A stretch of 64,000 nucleotides of DNA. Source: Amoebophrya sp. A120 (lineage: Eukaryota > Sar > Dinophyceae > Syndiniales > Amoebophryaceae). Where the stretch lies: assembly GCA_905178155.1 (NCBI GenBank), contig CAJINV010000002.1, positions 9,373,412 through 9,437,411 of the forward strand. The letters are read 5' to 3'. The notes beneath the pieces are model-generated. The model was not told the DNA's origin, did not search any database, and saw only the letters and a list, made by a program, of their open reading frames with translations. Positions within the stretch are counted from its first letter, which is position 1. Each line of letters starts with the position of its first letter. A program made the position numbers and the translations under genes. Below, one piece after another: positions 10,404-23,546 of this stretch.

Positions 10404-11653
10404 AGACGGCTCTTCTCGTTTTCTCAAAAATAGACCGCCACCGGTACCACTGCTTCTACACGAGCGCGTCAAGTTGGGGGCCTGCGCCGGAGACGGAGTG
10501 GCCTGGATTCACATACCGCAAAGTTTTGCAGCAGCAGCGCCGAGCGTCGCTGGAGAGAATCAACCTTGACCCGGAAAGAAGACGCAGCCGGCTGGAATTG
10601 GGGTTGGTTTTCAAAGACGAAGACAAAAAATACCACACGGCCGTACCGGGAGGTGAGCCGTCTGATGCTCCTGCAAGTAGTACAAGAACACAACCTGCAG
10701 CCGCACCATCGTCGTCCTTCCCGAGACCACAAAGTTGCCAAAGTCACGAAGGTGTTGGCAAAAGGCACGAAGGTATTGAGTACAGTGAAGACTGCACGTT
10801 TTTTGAAAGCGGCGACGAAGACGAGGTACACCAGACCGACAGAGTCAAAGTCATCCACCTAACCAGTCACGCCGACGACACCAGGAGCGGGCTTGCCGAT
10901 GCAGGGATGAACGGAGCATTTGCTTTCGCGGGCTCCGTTCAACATTTTGTAGTTCCCGTTGCTTTTGCAGACGGTGGCGCTGGTGCCGAGCCTCAACTTT
11001 CTCCACCGCCAGAGAATGAAATTGAAAGACGTTTGTCCGCATTAAATCAAGAAGATGCTTTTCTTGCGACCCATGCGGAGGGCTACAACCCTTGTCCTTC
11101 CGTAGGTTCCGACACAGCTTCTTTCCAGAACAAAAATACCGCAATCAACCAGACGCCCACTTTCGGCACCTCCGCGTCTACTTCCCTTTTCGGGCCGGGA
11201 TCTCAAAGCCACAAGCCGAGCGCTGGCTTCTCTTCCAATACCGGAACAAATAAAAGCTATAAACTACACCCACAATCAGAATCACCAGCCTGCGCCACAG
11301 CAACTCCAAGTTTACCGTACCGCGAGCGCGCCGCCGACATTTCTCCGCCGCCGCTACCTCGATCGAAGGTACCAGAGAGCCGCGAGAAAGATAGCTGGTG
11401 TGTCGACGTTCTTTCTTCCGGCAACACAAGAAATGACTCTATCACAGCACACGACAAGCACCAGGGGGTATCAGACCAGCACGAGCTCGCGCGGTCAGAG
11501 CTACAGAAACTCCAGGAAGAGAATTTACTGCTGCAAAAGCGCGACAGCCAGAGTCGACGAAAAAGTGATCTTCTGTGGGACCGCATACAAAAATTGATGT
11601 TAGTGGTGGAAGCGCAGCAGAGCGAAATTAAGAATTTTAGTGGTGCCAGCTAA
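10404..11653 (+). CDS. Unknown protein with C-terminal coiled coil (5' end missing)
   Basis: The frame is open from a stop at 10401-10403 to the stop at 11651-11653, about 415 residues, with no ATG near the 5' end. A first exon upstream is therefore likely, with the acceptor near 10403. The N terminus is basic and helical (RRASLERINLDPERRRSRLE). The middle is long, Ser/Pro-rich and disordered. The C terminus is a clear coiled coil with heptad leucines (LARSELQKLQEENLLLQKRD, then ending IKNFSGAS). No family is recognised. It lies 1.35 kb upstream of the first giant kinase on the same strand; a functional link is only a guess. Confidence 0.55.
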
Positions 11654-13002
11654 GTTTATAATTGCATGCAACGGTATGGCTATGGACCGCGTCTCGCCCT
11701 CGAGCAGTTGTTGTGTACAATAATCAGAAAGATGTGCTGCCTGCAGTGCAAGTGCAATCATCCTGGTGCAAAACCAGACCGTGAGTGAAAAAGCAATAAG
11801 CAACATTTTGCAAGAAGAAGGACCTCGACCTTCATGCAGCATATATAACCGAAAAGAATGTTCTTTTAGCAGTGGTGTGCCATTGGATAAATCGTTGGAA
11901 GTAGTTGCCCATCGGCTGGGCTTGCATTTGTGTCGGAAGCTTCAGCTTCTTTGGCTCCTCACCCATGTTTTCGGTTTCTTGATCCGATGTAAGTGCATAA
12001 TCTCTTCGCGTGTTGGAGTCCTAGCCTCGGTAAAAAAAATTGCTCTTTTTCGTTTTTCACATCGGTGTGCCTCCATTTCGTCCTGCTTCTTCGTTTCTAG
12101 AAAGCTTCAATACGTGCAAATCAACACGGGATCTACCCAAAAATTATGATGATAGGAAATCACGGTAGTGCAAAATTCGGCTCACGGAAGACAAATCGAT
12201 CCGATCGCATCGAAACACCCGCAAATGATCAATAAACTGAAATGCGCTAACCTTGATCTTCCTTTTCCATCCTCACCGTGAGAGGAACTAGGAAATGCAT
12301 GGATCTTTCCGTACCAGGATGCGATTGATCGGTCGCCGGAACTTTCCTCGACCGAAAAAAAAAGCGCAAATTCTTCAAAATTATTGCGGAATCAAAGCTC
12401 GGTTTATTTCCTATTCACCCCCACAGAGATGTTGCCGCTGCGGAGAATTCGTGTGGAGTCTTTGAACAATATTTAGAAATTAGAAAATTTCTACCCCTTT
12501 CGTGTTGTTAGCACCAGAACTACCTGTAAAGCAATTTTATGACTGTGAATCTCTATTGGCAACAAGATATGTTTCTTAGGCCTTATTTTCTTCTTTCTCT
12601 ATTGTAGAAATATCCTTTTTAAACTTAGCGGCCGTAGCAGAGTTCTTGTAATCATCACTGTATGATTTTGGCCAGACCCGCACTTTAGCATCAGCATCAC
12701 AACAAGATTTTACATATTTGGAAGGACTGCTTTGGTTCATTGCAGATCGGCACTCGTGAGCTCCAGAACTACTACTATTTATGAATTGGTTTCCTGTTTC
12801 CACCTTTTTGTTTCTGAAATATCTTGGCACACTTTGGTATGTAAAGAAAAGAACTACATGAAACTCGCGAAATGAAGATAAAGAATCTTTCATTATACCT
12901 CTTTGTACCAATCATGTTATATTTTATCACCCGACAAAGTCGATTTCACCCCCGGCCTCCGGCAGTAGTTGATTGTTTCTACTTGTGAAGACAACAGGCA
13001 AA
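11654..13002. other. Spacer before kinase 1
   Basis: About 1.35 kb, AT-rich, with homopolymer runs. ORFs at 11766-12149 (+) and 12576-12911 (-) lack exon-like composition and I treat them as noise. No introner ends seen. Confidence 0.55.
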
Positions 13003-16000
13003 ATGGAAGGCAAGTTTTTCTGCTTTTCTGAGCCTTCGCTCCACTTGACCCCGGCACCAGGTCGTAAAAATATTAAAGGAAGCAAAACAAAAAAGAAGCC
13101 TTTGAAAGGCTACAGCGCCGACATTGACGATGAATCCGAATTCCTCGACCACGAGAGCAGTTTATTTTCGCAAGAGCCTCCAGAGTTTGGAGAAACGAGA
13201 AATTTTGAAGGCGGTGCGCCCTCTGCCGCAGTGTTACAAGAACAAGATCAACATGCAGCTGCTCAAAATGACGACGGCTCTAATCATGCACGTGGACAAG
13301 AAACTACACGTACGGCACTGCAAGACGCCGACAACGGCACGCGAGACGAAAACGACGAAGGTGAACCGGAACCCCGTCAGCAACTACATAGTTCGAAAAG
13401 TAGGGTTTATTTCGACCTTCAAGGCGGCAGTTTTACACCGATCGGCAGAAAGACGAAGACGCTGCCGGATTTCACAGACAACCGATACAAGGATGGTGCG
13501 AACAAGCGACAAAACACCGCTATCTCACACCGACCGCACGCCACGGAGACGGGGGAGGATGTGGATGTTGTCCCCACGGCAAATTATATCACAGACCGCG
13601 CGCGAAGAACATACTCGAATCAAAACCTCGTGGCCCCTCTGAACAACTTTTCCAGTGACCACGATGACGCAGCTGCTGTTCGTCCCGAGGATATTGAACC
13701 GGACCACGAAAGAACAACGCGAGTTTCCAAAGTGGGTGTGGTATCGCCGAGAAGTAGCTCGACCTCTTCCTCGTCGGAGGGCAACAATCACGAGTTCGAG
13801 AACCTAGAGGATGAGTCTTTCGAGTTCGGGCACCTGTGCGGCAAGGGCGGCTCGGCGGAAGTCTACGAAGTAATGAATCGGAAGGGCGAGAAATTCGCCA
13901 TGAAAGTATGGATTGCAAATATGTCTGGGTCTGGAAGGCAGTAACTTGTGATGCTAAGTCTACACCCTGAAAAAATGTGTGTTGCATGACTGCCAACAGT
14001 TGTCCACTTTTGACCAAGTAGAGAGCGAGTTTCTCATGCAGGACCGGCATGATATAGATCTTAGAGAATCTGTCATGCCAGGTCCTGCATTCCAGACCTC
14101 ATGGGTCATGGAAAATCTGCATGACAAGCTCCCACGCTTCCAGACCCAGACATTTTTGCATTTGATAGAAAGTCGTGTCCGCCAAATCGACCCGGCAGTT
14201 GGAAGGCTTCCTGCAGGAAGTCCGGTTGTTGGAATCCCTGTCGTCTAAAACTGCTTCTAACGCTTGTGCGGCAACGGCAGGAGGTCGAGGTGGGAACAAA
14301 AATTGTGCGGTGGATTTGAAAATGACAAACCCAACGCCCGAAGAGGAGTATGAAGCGAAAGCGGAACTCCGGCGGCAGCGGAAGGAGATCCACCGGTGCA
14401 TCATTCGGCAGTTTGCGAGTCAAGCGTTTTACGAGAGCAAAAAGTTGTACATTTTGCTCGAGTACGCGGAGTGCGATTTCCACCACTATCGACAGGAAAA
14501 ATCCCCCCTCCCCATATCAAAACAGAATTTCTGATGCTGGATTTGTGTACACAAATCAGCTTTGCATTGCGGGAGCGCGTTCCGGCTAGATCCCCAGCCT
14601 AGGTAGGGGCGTATCGGTCTAGTTGCTCAGCATGGCAAACGGCTCCCCTTTGGGCCCAACAGCATGACAAATCGCTTCCATAATGGGGGCGAAGCTTCTG
14701 GCTTTGTCTTCTTGCAAGACAAATGCGATTTGTGACCTCAAATCAGCAGCGCAAATTTTCGGAAGCATGCCTTTTCGATGTGGGGAGGGGGATCTTTCCT
14801 CTTAATAACCACTACCTGAAATCCTTCGAGAAGGGGATGCCGCTCCCGGAACTGGTGCACAGTTTCCACCAAATCCTCCAGGCGGTGAAACTGATCCACT
14901 CCCACAACATCGTGCACTTTGACCTGAAGCCCGCCAATTTCCTGATCGTGAAGAACAAGATTAAGCTGTCCGATTTCGGCCTGGCCCGCCGCATCGAGTC
15001 CGACGCCACGCACATCAGCCGGAACGGGCACTGCGGGACCATCCGCTTCATGTCGCCCGAGGCCTTTTACCAGGCCGAGAACGCCAAGGCGGAAACGTCC
15101 ATGAAGCTGAAACCTAGCACGGACGTCTGGTCCCTGGGGATCATCCTGTACCTCATGCTCTACTCGCAGACCCCCTTCCAGCAGTTCGAGTCCATGCGGG
15201 GCAACCGGGTGATGTTTGCGATCGCGGACCCGCGGATGCGGGTGTTGTACCCCAAGTTGCCCGACCGGTTTCTCATTTGCACGAAAAGTCGCGTCCTCCC
15301 CCCGGGCTTTGACTACAAAAAAGAGGTGGAGGCCGGCAACTTCGACGTGGCGAACCGCTATCTTCAGGTTGGGGTGCTGCATGTCGTCGCGTTGCTACAG
15401 TACTGTCTCAAGCACGATGCGGAAGAGCGGGCCAGCTGCGGGCAGTTGCTGGACTACTGGTCCTATTTGCTGACGATTCCGTTAGGCCCGTCTTGTTCTA
15501 CTTGTTCTGTTGCGGAAACTGGTACCAGTACGACCCCCGCAGAAGTACCGGGCGGGGAGCAACCAGAACCCAAATCGCTCGTACAACTACCAACACAGCA
15601 TCAAAACGCGACCGCCTCGCAAAAAGTCCAGTTGTTAATGGAGAGAAGCGTTCATAATTCCCCAGATGAACGAACTGCAATCTTTGTGCAGCCGGCCCCA
15701 TTCCCGCAGGGCGACAAATTTGTGTCCTTCGACGACGAAGACGATCTGACGACAAACTACCACTCAAACTCCAGCGGCAGTGAAAACACTGTAAATGGCA
15801 CATCTGCGACGTCCGAGAGTAGAAGCCAAAATGCAAGTAACAGCACTGATAACAATTCTATGACTCTTGAACAATCGGGAAGAGAAGGGAACAAGACCAC
15901 AGCTGCAAGTTGCAGCGTCGGGGTCGGATCGAGCACCACTTCTACGTCAAGCAAGAAAAAGACCTTTTACGCGAAGATTTTTCGGGTGAAAAAGGGGAAA

Positions 16001-19000
16001 GACTGGGACTGGAGTGATTGCTTGGCGCACCGGGAAAAAGATCTCGCACTTCTGTTTGATCTGCAAGACCAGAATATCATGAAGAATAAAACGGTTGACA
16101 ATCAAAATTCCGATGCTGATGAACAGGGAACGAGAACGACGGGAGGAGTTGTAGAGGAAGGAGAACGACCCAGTGAGGAACAACTCCTGCAACCAGGTTG
16201 TCTGCTGGGGACGCAAGCGCAACATTCTGTTTCTGCCGCACGCACTTCTAATCCCGATCATACGCTATCTTTCTCGAATCACGCGAACAACAGCTACAGT
16301 TGTGACTTGTTGTCCAGAGGACTTCCGCCCATTCCAGAAACACTCGGAGACGACGAGGAAGAAGAATCGAACGCATCGGCGCATCTTGAAAATCCGGACG
16401 GGTTTTCTTCAGGGCCGCTTCTCCACGAAGGTGGCGGTGTAGACCTGCTCCCAGATGAAACACTGAACCAGCACCGACATGATCATGATCGAGAGCAGAG
16501 CGAAACCCATAAGAAGGGCGTTTCGACGTCGTCCAACGAAGGAGAAGAGACGAGAGCGCTTCTGCCGTTCGAAAGAGCGTCGAAGCACTGCGACCTTGTG
16601 GACCTGGAGGCACCAGATCTGGAAATAAACGAGACCAGTGGGGGTTCCGGAGCATGCTCCTGCTCCTTGATTTGGATCATCGTCTGTGTTGTAGCAGCCG
16701 TTGTAGTCATTGGCGGAGTGGTGTGGATCGTTGTGTGGCAGACAAATCTCGCGCAAAATCAACAGGAAGGGGGAAACAATGCACCCAGCGAAGGAAATCA
16801 GGACCCACCCCCAATCACAAACCCGCATGGCGGTCAAAATTCTTCGGGAGGAGACAATTCTAGCGGGCATCACGGCACGAACGGGCAGAACAAAGTTGTT
16901 CCGTGGTTCATGACAAGCTTCGAAGCGAACAAAGTGATCCATCCCGACCTTCCAAGGGAATCACAGTGGCGGTGGATGCTGGAAGCCCTTTTATTAGGCG
17001 ATCGCGCGGCTGGCAGTGCTAGGGCTGGTAGAAATTTTGGCTCGCCGAACGCCACGGCCGACGCACTGGTCGCGCTTTATCTCCAGGCTGGAAATACGCC
17101 CGCGTCTCCTGGCGGTCGTACAGGAAGTAGATCTTCACCAACAAAGGCCGCTGCTGCTGTATTGCGTAATCGAAAAGGGGGGGACCACTGGGACAGCATT
17201 CCGGCAACAACATCTTCGGAGCGCCGGAACTTGCAGATGAACATGATCAGCCGACCTGCGCAGCTCTTTTTCATGAGCCGGCAAGCAGCAGCTGCGGGTG
17301 CGGTTGCGGCTGCGGCCCCCACCTCCACTTCCAGTGGAAACGAGGAATACCTGCGCACCGAGGTTCTGCCGCATCCGGAGAAAGTGCAGCAGTTGGTGCT
17401 GCAAATCTACGCCGACATCTACCGCAGGGACGAGAACACTGCGAGCTCCTCTTATCCTCTGAAGGAGCGGTGCCTAGAGGAGCTGAAACATCACGACTAC
17501 ACGGCTGACGAAAACAACCCAAACGAAGCCACGCTCCTGATTCCGGCGTTGCTTCCAAGTGGAGATGACAATCTTTTCATGCTTCCGGACGACAGTTTTA
17601 CGGCGCGCAAAAAATTCGTCGAAGATTTTCTCACCGTTTCTCGCAACGAAAACGGCAATTCCTCCTCTACCTCGACATCATCTTCTACAGGGCAAGGAAA
17701 CAACCCGGGGCGGCCTAGTCCTGACCCCCGACAGAGGAGATTGCAGTTGGCGCGGGAAAGCTACAGTCACATGGAGGCCGTCGTGCGGAAACTGCATGCT
17801 GTCGGCGATCGGCACCCGGGGCAGCCGAATAGTGCGAACAGTGTTGCCCTCGTCCTAAAGTCTTTTTTCTACTACTTCGGCTGCCCCGGCAATCTCAGCA
17901 AGAGCAGCGTCGTAGTGGCGCCAGACGAGGAAAACGGAACGCCACGGATGAAAACGGTGTATGACCAAGAAGCAGACAAAAGGAGGAAGGTCTTCCGGCA
18001 GGACTTCCACCTCCAAGAGAGCCAGATTCACTCCGTTGATGATTTTTTGCAGAAATACAACCAGAAAGTGGAAAACCTGCAGCACGGAGGTGACGATGGC
18101 GGCACGACAAACCTCGGGCAGTTGTCGCCTGCAGCAGCAGGAGGCCCGACGGCGAATGCTGGAACGAACGGAGGAGGACCTCCGGCACCGACACCGCCCA
18201 ACCATGTCGGGGCAAGTTACAGCGGCAGCAGTAGCACAGTACAAGGAAATCCTGCATTGCAGCCCCAGCCACCAACACCATCTGTGCCTCCACAAACGGG
18301 GCCCCAGGCCGGAAGCGCCGGAGGTGGTGCTACGTCCACACAACACCCAGAGGCAGTGCCAAACACTGCGACGGGCACATCAAACCTACTTCACCAGCAA
18401 ACCAGTACCGGACCTGGTGGCCCAACGCAAGTCGTGACGCCACCAACTACTAGCTCAGGTTCAACAGCTTCAACCGTGGTAGCGCAAGAACCAGCACCGG
18501 CAAACGAGAATGCGGCAACCACCTCCGCTCCGCCTGTTGTAACTGGGCCGCCAGCTGCACAACTACCGCCGCCAAGTGCTACTACTTTCTCTACTCCACC
18601 GCCCGATTTTCCCCCTCCTTCCGCGGGTCCAACTCCCCCGCCGAACGACTACTCTGCTGCTACGCCAACCTCTGGTCCTCCACCGCAGCCTATTCCACCG
18701 CAGCCTCTGACCAATTCGGCGCAAGCATCGCAGCCTGGTGCGCAACACGTGAACGCTGAAATTATCAACGCAGGACCGTCCATCGTCGGCAGCCTTGGTG
18801 CAGCACCCGCCCCGTCCGGGATAATTTCACCGACACTTAACCCCGGAAGTAGCTCCGGGGGCGCGGCAAGCGTCACTCCTTCCGCGGTGTTTGGTGAGAG
18901 CAGTACTGTTCTTGCTTCGTCCGGTGGTGGCGGAGGAGGTGGCGTTGCTTCCTCCAGTATCGGGGGTGGTGGCGCATCGAGTGCGAGTGCGGGTTCTGCT

Positions 19001-22000
19001 GCAGCTCCTGCTCCAGGCGGTGCTAGCAACGCCTTTCATCCAGCACAAGAAGCGCAGACACCCTTAGGTCCGGCGTGGTGGATGACGGCCAAGATCGTTC
19101 CCGCGATGAATCCCTTGCACGGTGTTTGGCCAGCAGTCCTTCGCAGGCTCCTGAAGGAAGGCGCGGCAGAGCCGGTAGTTTTGCAAGCGCTGCAGCGGCA
19201 CCTTCGAGACGCTTTGGAGTTGTCGGAGCTGAGCAACCTCTTCGAGGATCGGCATGATCTACGCCTGTTAGCCACGGCAGACTATGAGTGGAACAACCCG
19301 CATAGTCAGCGTCAGGAAGAGTTTCGGCGCGATTTTAAGGAAAAGCTTTTGGACAAAAGTGCCTCGGCCGTCCGCGGTTTGGTTAAAGCGATCTACCACA
19401 ATATTCGAAAAGAAAATTCGTTCTTCCGCGAGCACGCCGGTGGTAGAGTGGTGGATGAGTGCCTCAGTGTGTTGCAAGAAAAGCCTTCTAGCACACCGAC
19501 GCGAGCAACCGGTTCGGATGCAAGTGCAACTGAGAGGGAAAGAAGTGTACATGCAGCTCAAAATGCCGAAACAAGTAGCAGTTCCTCTTCTTCTCCTCCT
19601 CGAAGTGCAGCGCAGCTCAACGGGGCGCCCGCCGCGTCAGAAGATGGAACGCGACCAGGTGCTACGGAATCACTTTTGCTGGAGCCTGCGCTATTGCCCA
19701 ACCCGCGGAACCTCTTCGATGGGCGACAGATACTGCCCAAAACCAGGTTTCGAGCTAGTCGCGCAGAAGAGAGAGCCGCCCTCGAGGAGTTTTACACCAG
19801 ACCGGACTCCGCTCTTGAGAATCTGTCTGTCTTCAGAACAGGGTGGCACAAAGAAACAAAGAAGTGGGTTCTTCGACAAGCAGTGCGCAAGATGGTCCAA
19901 ATTATCGCAGGTGTGCGCGCGATCGTCGCCGGGTGGGTAAGTCCGATAAATCTGTTATCAGCAGCGAGTGCACCGCGGTCATATGCAGCAGCCGAGGCGG
20001 ATCCAGTCGCGCTGGCATTCTTTCTTTTCGGGTGCCCGATTCCAGAAGAACTCGCGCGAATAGAAGACCCGGTATATCTCGACGACCAGAACACTAGCGG
20101 AGAGGAGGAGGAGGAGGACGAAGATGCCACGCATTCTTCCCAACCGCAACGACCGGACAGGGTGGCAGTTGTCAAAAACAAATTCATGGAAACGGACACT
20201 GCCACGCATCCAGCATGGGAACTACCGCCCGTGAACGAGTTTGACGAGGACGCCTCTGAAGACAAGCACGCTTGCGCGGACCTTTACCACTACAATGCGC
20301 CGTCGCACCATCGTTCAATATTACATTTCCCCGATGCGCCCGATTGGACGCAGCGAGCGTCGGCCCTCCATCCGACTGTCGTCCGACACGGAAGGTGTAC
20401 AGTTTTGAAGAGGGAAAACCGAGGAAACGCTTTTTTCTTAAACCTTGACGGTGGTGCAGATGACGATGGTGATCGCGGCGGAGGTGGCAGTTCTCGGCGT
20501 GGCGGAAGTAGAGCAAACCACTTCAGATATGCTGAGGTGGGAACAACGACAACGACAACCTGGACGAGTCACGGGAATGAGACGAGAGAGGCCACCGCCG
20601 CGGAATTTCAGGCGAGCCTCGCGTCGTGGGTGGTCTTCCACTACCAGGGAGCGCACTGGTGGACCGACGGCATGGCGGCGCGGACGAATATCATTCCGGC
20701 GATGAATCCCGAACGCGGCCTCTGGCCCGCAATCTTCCGAGTCCTGTGCAACCACTCCCCAAGCGCCATGAGAGCGTATTTGGAAGTTGCGCGCGACAGC
20801 CTCGCAACAAGTAATAGTCCGGGACGGAGTGCTCCTGCCCGCGGAGATGCAGCTCCAGCAGTGGGGGTGAGTCCTTCATCCCTCTTGGCGACGGACGCAG
20901 AAGTGGCAGAAGCGCTTCGCGCAGCTCTCGACGGGGACTCTGCTGCACGCAACAATTCTAGTAGTACGCAAAATGTTGACGAGAATGATCGCGGAGGGGC
21001 CTTTGTTGGTAGAGGAACAACTTCCACGGTGAATCATCAGCAGGAAGTAGTAGAAGGACCGCAACCTACCACGTCACAGGCGCCGTCGGCAGGATCCTCT
21101 TCTACAACGCCATACATCAACCGACAGACTAGAATAGGGCAGCCTTTTTGCACTGCCGTCGCACGCGAGGTGCTGTCCGACGTTAGGGTGGTCCGGACAC
21201 TTTATCAAAAGGAAAAATCCCCCCTCACCATATCGAAACCGAAATTTGTGATGCTGTATTTCAGTACACAAATCGACTTATATTGCTAGAAGGCCAAAAG
21301 ACGCAGCTGCGGCATTAATTGCAGGCGATTTGTCATGCTGTTTCCCATTTCCAGCTGCCTCCTGTCATCCTGAAGATGCAAGGCTTTCCTACGCCACCCA
21401 GCACTACAGTCCGCTTCTTTTGCCTTCTAGCATGACAACATGATTTGTGGTCACAAATCATGCTACACAAATCTCCGTTCCAGTACGGGGAGGGGGGATT
21501 TTTCCTCTTAATACACTTGTGCGGCACGTGTACCAGCGGATCGCAAAGCATGCCCTCCTCGGGCGTATCAAATGTAAAAATGTCTGGGTCTGGAAGAATG
21601 CAATTTGTCATGCTAAATCTGAAGCATGCAAAAATCTGTGTTGCATGATTACCAAAAGTCGTCCAGTTTTGACCAAGTCGGGAGGCAGTTTCTCATGCAG
21701 GATAGGCATGGGAAAGATCGCACAGAATCTGTCATGCTATGTCCTGTATTCCAGACCTCATGGGTCATGGAAATTCTGCATGACAAATCGATGAAAATGG
21801 CTAAAAAGGGCTTCGTCGATCGATTGTGCCACTAGGGCCTTGTGTTCCGGCTATTCCGGATCGCAATCGATGGAGGGCGGGACCTGCACCGGCGACAGGC
21901 GCTACCCAACCAACCAACCCAATCGCGCATTCTTCCAGACCCAGACATTTTTACATTTGATAGGGCGCCACTCGCAGCAATGTCTAGCTAACGCCACGCA

Positions 22001-23546
22001 TTTCCCAGGGAGCGCCAGGGCAGAAGCGCTGAGAACAAGAATGGTTGACGTCGGACCAGAAGAGAAACATCGGTGGCAGCTGGAGATCTGGGAGCCGCCG
22101 CTCCTACCCAACGAGAGAAATCTGTACAAATTGAACAACAACGAGATGCCCTGGATATATCAAATGAAAAAGAGCCCTGGCCCCAGCAGCAAGTTTCATA
22201 TCGCTCCTGTATTTGCATTTTTTTACAAACTTTCCGAGCGAAATCAGAAATTTCCTTTCTGGCATGAAAGCACTGCGGACCATTCTTAATCGAGAATGTA
22301 GCTCTGCGAAAATGCAGCCTTGAGATGATAAGGACAAATGCCGCTTTATTTGCTGGGCCTCAAGTTTGCAACGCGAATGCTCGTTCTGCACCTGCCCTGC
22401 AAATTTCAATATTTTTCATCCGTAAGGAAGTTTTGCAAGAAGACAGATACTTCTTGTCGCCTTTCTGGGATGGAAGGGGCGCTTTTCATCTCGATAACCA
22501 GGAGGCGGAGTATCGTGGTAGTGACCTCTACCTCAAAGCACCTGTCTACTCCTTCGAGACCGTGCAGAGCAATCTGGAGAAGTTCTACAAAGGGGAACTC
22601 CCTAAGCAAGTAGACGAGCAAGAATTCGAGGTCTCTCTTGGTCCCATCTTGCGAGTGGATCCGGACGGAAGAGTCACCGAAGGAAGTTTGGCTACTGGAT
22701 CTAGGCCGCTTCCTTATCAAATGCAAAATATGTTTGGCTTTGGAAGACTGCCGAAGTTTGTCGTGCGGTTGTTCTTGCAGGAACCTTAACCTACTACTGG
22801 TACTACCAGCCAGACGACCCAAAGGGGGCGGCTTCTGCATCTGCTATTCATGCAATTCAGCAATAGAGATTTTTGACATTTGGTGTCTAACAGCACACGT
22901 AGCATCACAAACTCAGACTCTTCCACGCCCACACATATTTGCAACGCATATTCCTCGTGGCATTGCGATAGACGTGAAGTCTGCTGCAGTTGGAGCTGCC
23001 ATGGATACTCTCGATCACGTTCGAACCGTCATAGCGCAAGTTGCGACGCTTTTGGGCCGATTTTCATCTCAACAAGATTCCGGGTCCACAACGCCGTCCA
23101 CCTCCGCCGCTGATCAACAAGCAAATCTGGTGTATTGGGCCTTCTTCGTGCTCGGCTGCCCTGGACACCCGCCGACCAGGTTCATTGCCGCGTGGCCAAA
23201 GGATGACAACGGCAGGACAATGGAGAGCCATGAAATCGCGTGTAAGAAGCATCCCTTCTTGAACGCTCGCATTGCCGGCCACTCCGACCCGGAACCCGCG
23301 CTCCAAACGCCACCAGGGCGCTATCTGTGCACTACCTTGTTAAAGTTCGGACGGTCCAGTCCGGTACCACTATGGGAGACGGACACAGTGACTGTGACGT
23401 TAAGGCAGCAAGGTGTCATCGAAAAATTCCTGGATGAAGTTGTGAATGGCCGCGAGGAAGGTCTTGGACTTGGACACGCGCCGTCTCTCGCGGTCTTTCT
23501 ACAGTGGTGGAGCGAAAAATTCAACAGACACGCACAAGAATACTAA
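13003..23546 (+). CDS. Giant membrane-anchored TTK/Mps1-like protein kinase 1
   Basis: Predicted 2,924 aa. Exons: 13003-13906, 14173-14486, 14813-21202, 21519-21565, 21968-22208, 22427-22714, 22956-23546. Five introns are introners; 22209-22426 is a GT-AG intron inferred from phase. The ATG at 13003 is the first in frame. After a disordered 270-residue N terminus comes a kinase domain. It has P-loop GKGGSAEVYEV, ATP-binding Lys in FAMKV, helix-C Glu in LQEVRLL, catalytic loop HFDLKPANF, metal-binding SDFGLA, then GTIRFMSPEA. The wording is closest to TTK/Mps1, and the loop lacks the Arg before the Asp (non-RD). An acidic dileucine motif (ETRALL) precedes one membrane span at residues ~1024-1048. 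The C-terminal 1,870 residues hold three diverged repeats and a Pro/Ser/Thr/Gly-rich linker. With no signal peptide, the kinase should face the cytosol and the repeats the lumen or outside. Kinase 2 next door is a paralogue. Confidence 0.85.
13907..14167. mobile_element. Introner, family A, in the kinase N-lobe
   Basis: 261 bp; starts TATGGATTGCAAATATGTCT and ends GCATTTGATA; duplication GAAAG at 13902-13906 and 14168-14172. It sits directly after the ATP-binding lysine (FAMK) and splicing rejoins AMKVVSAKSTRQLEG. Confidence 0.93.
14487..14807. mobile_element. Introner, family B
   Basis: 321 bp. The TIR holds GGAAAAATCCCCCCTCCCC after TATCGACA; the right end is its inverted copy ending TTAATA. 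Duplication ACCAC at 14482-14486 and 14808-14812. Splicing gives ECDFHHYLKSFEKG in the kinase hinge region. Confidence 0.92.
16666..16740 (+). other. Single transmembrane segment of kinase 1
   Basis: Codes for LIW followed by IVCVVAAVVVIGGVVWIVV, with an acidic/Cys-rich stretch before it and a Gln/Asn/Gly-rich stretch after it. This is the only strong hydrophobic span in the protein. With no signal peptide upstream, a type II (N-in) topology is the simplest reading. Confidence 0.85.
16900..18100 (+). repeat. Kinase 1 ectodomain repeat 1
   Basis: First of three diverged protein repeats of about 400 residues. Landmarks: WFMTSFEANKVIHPDLP and WRWMLEALL at the start, PALLPSGDDNLFMLPDD in the middle, SFFYYFGCPGNL near the end. 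Each landmark has a counterpart in repeats 2 and 3. A Pro/Thr/Ser-rich linker (about 18110-19060) follows. Confidence 0.7.
19060..20420 (+). repeat. Kinase 1 ectodomain repeat 2
   Basis: Landmarks: WWMTAKIVPAMNPLHGVWPA, LEPALLPNPRNLFDGRQILP and ALAFFLFGCPIPEELA. The order and spacing match repeat 1. The fold is not recognised. Confidence 0.75.
21203..21513. mobile_element. Introner, family B
   Basis: 311 bp; TATCAAAAGGAAAAATCC start, GGATTTTTCCTCTTAATA end; duplication CACTT at 21198-21202 and 21514-21518. Only a 47-bp exon separates it from the next introner; splicing yields VRTLVRHVYQRIAK. Confidence 0.92.
21566..21962. mobile_element. Introner, family A, enlarged copy
   Basis: 397 bp against about 262 for the family. 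Normal TATCAAATG/CATTTGATA ends and duplication GGGCG at 21561-21565 and 21963-21967. About 130 bp of unrelated sequence (near 21790-21930) sits just inside the right end. Confidence 0.9.
22715..22950. mobile_element. Introner, family A, diverged copy
   Basis: 236 bp; the left end TATCAAATGCAAAATATGTT is followed by TGGCTTTGGAAG, the right end is ACATATTTGCAACGCATA. Duplication TTCCT at 22710-22714 and 22951-22955. Splicing joins RPLPRGIAIDVK. Confidence 0.9.

Larger units (their letters stand above)
20630..23543 (+). repeat. Kinase 1 ectodomain repeat 3 (split by introns)
   Basis: Landmarks: HWWTDGMAARTNIIPAMNPE and GLWPAIFRVL, then EPPLLPNERNLYKLNNNEMP, then LVYWAFFVLGCPGHPP. Four introns interrupt this copy while repeats 1 and 2 have none, so the introners landed after the repeats arose. 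Confidence 0.72.

Noticed and set aside
11766-12149. 127-aa + strand ORF
   Set aside because: AT-rich, no exon-like composition, no partner exons.
22155-22426. Eighth introner family at TATATCAAATGAAAAAG
   Set aside because: The right side has no matching inverted end and no 5-bp duplication; an ordinary GT-AG intron fits the phase.
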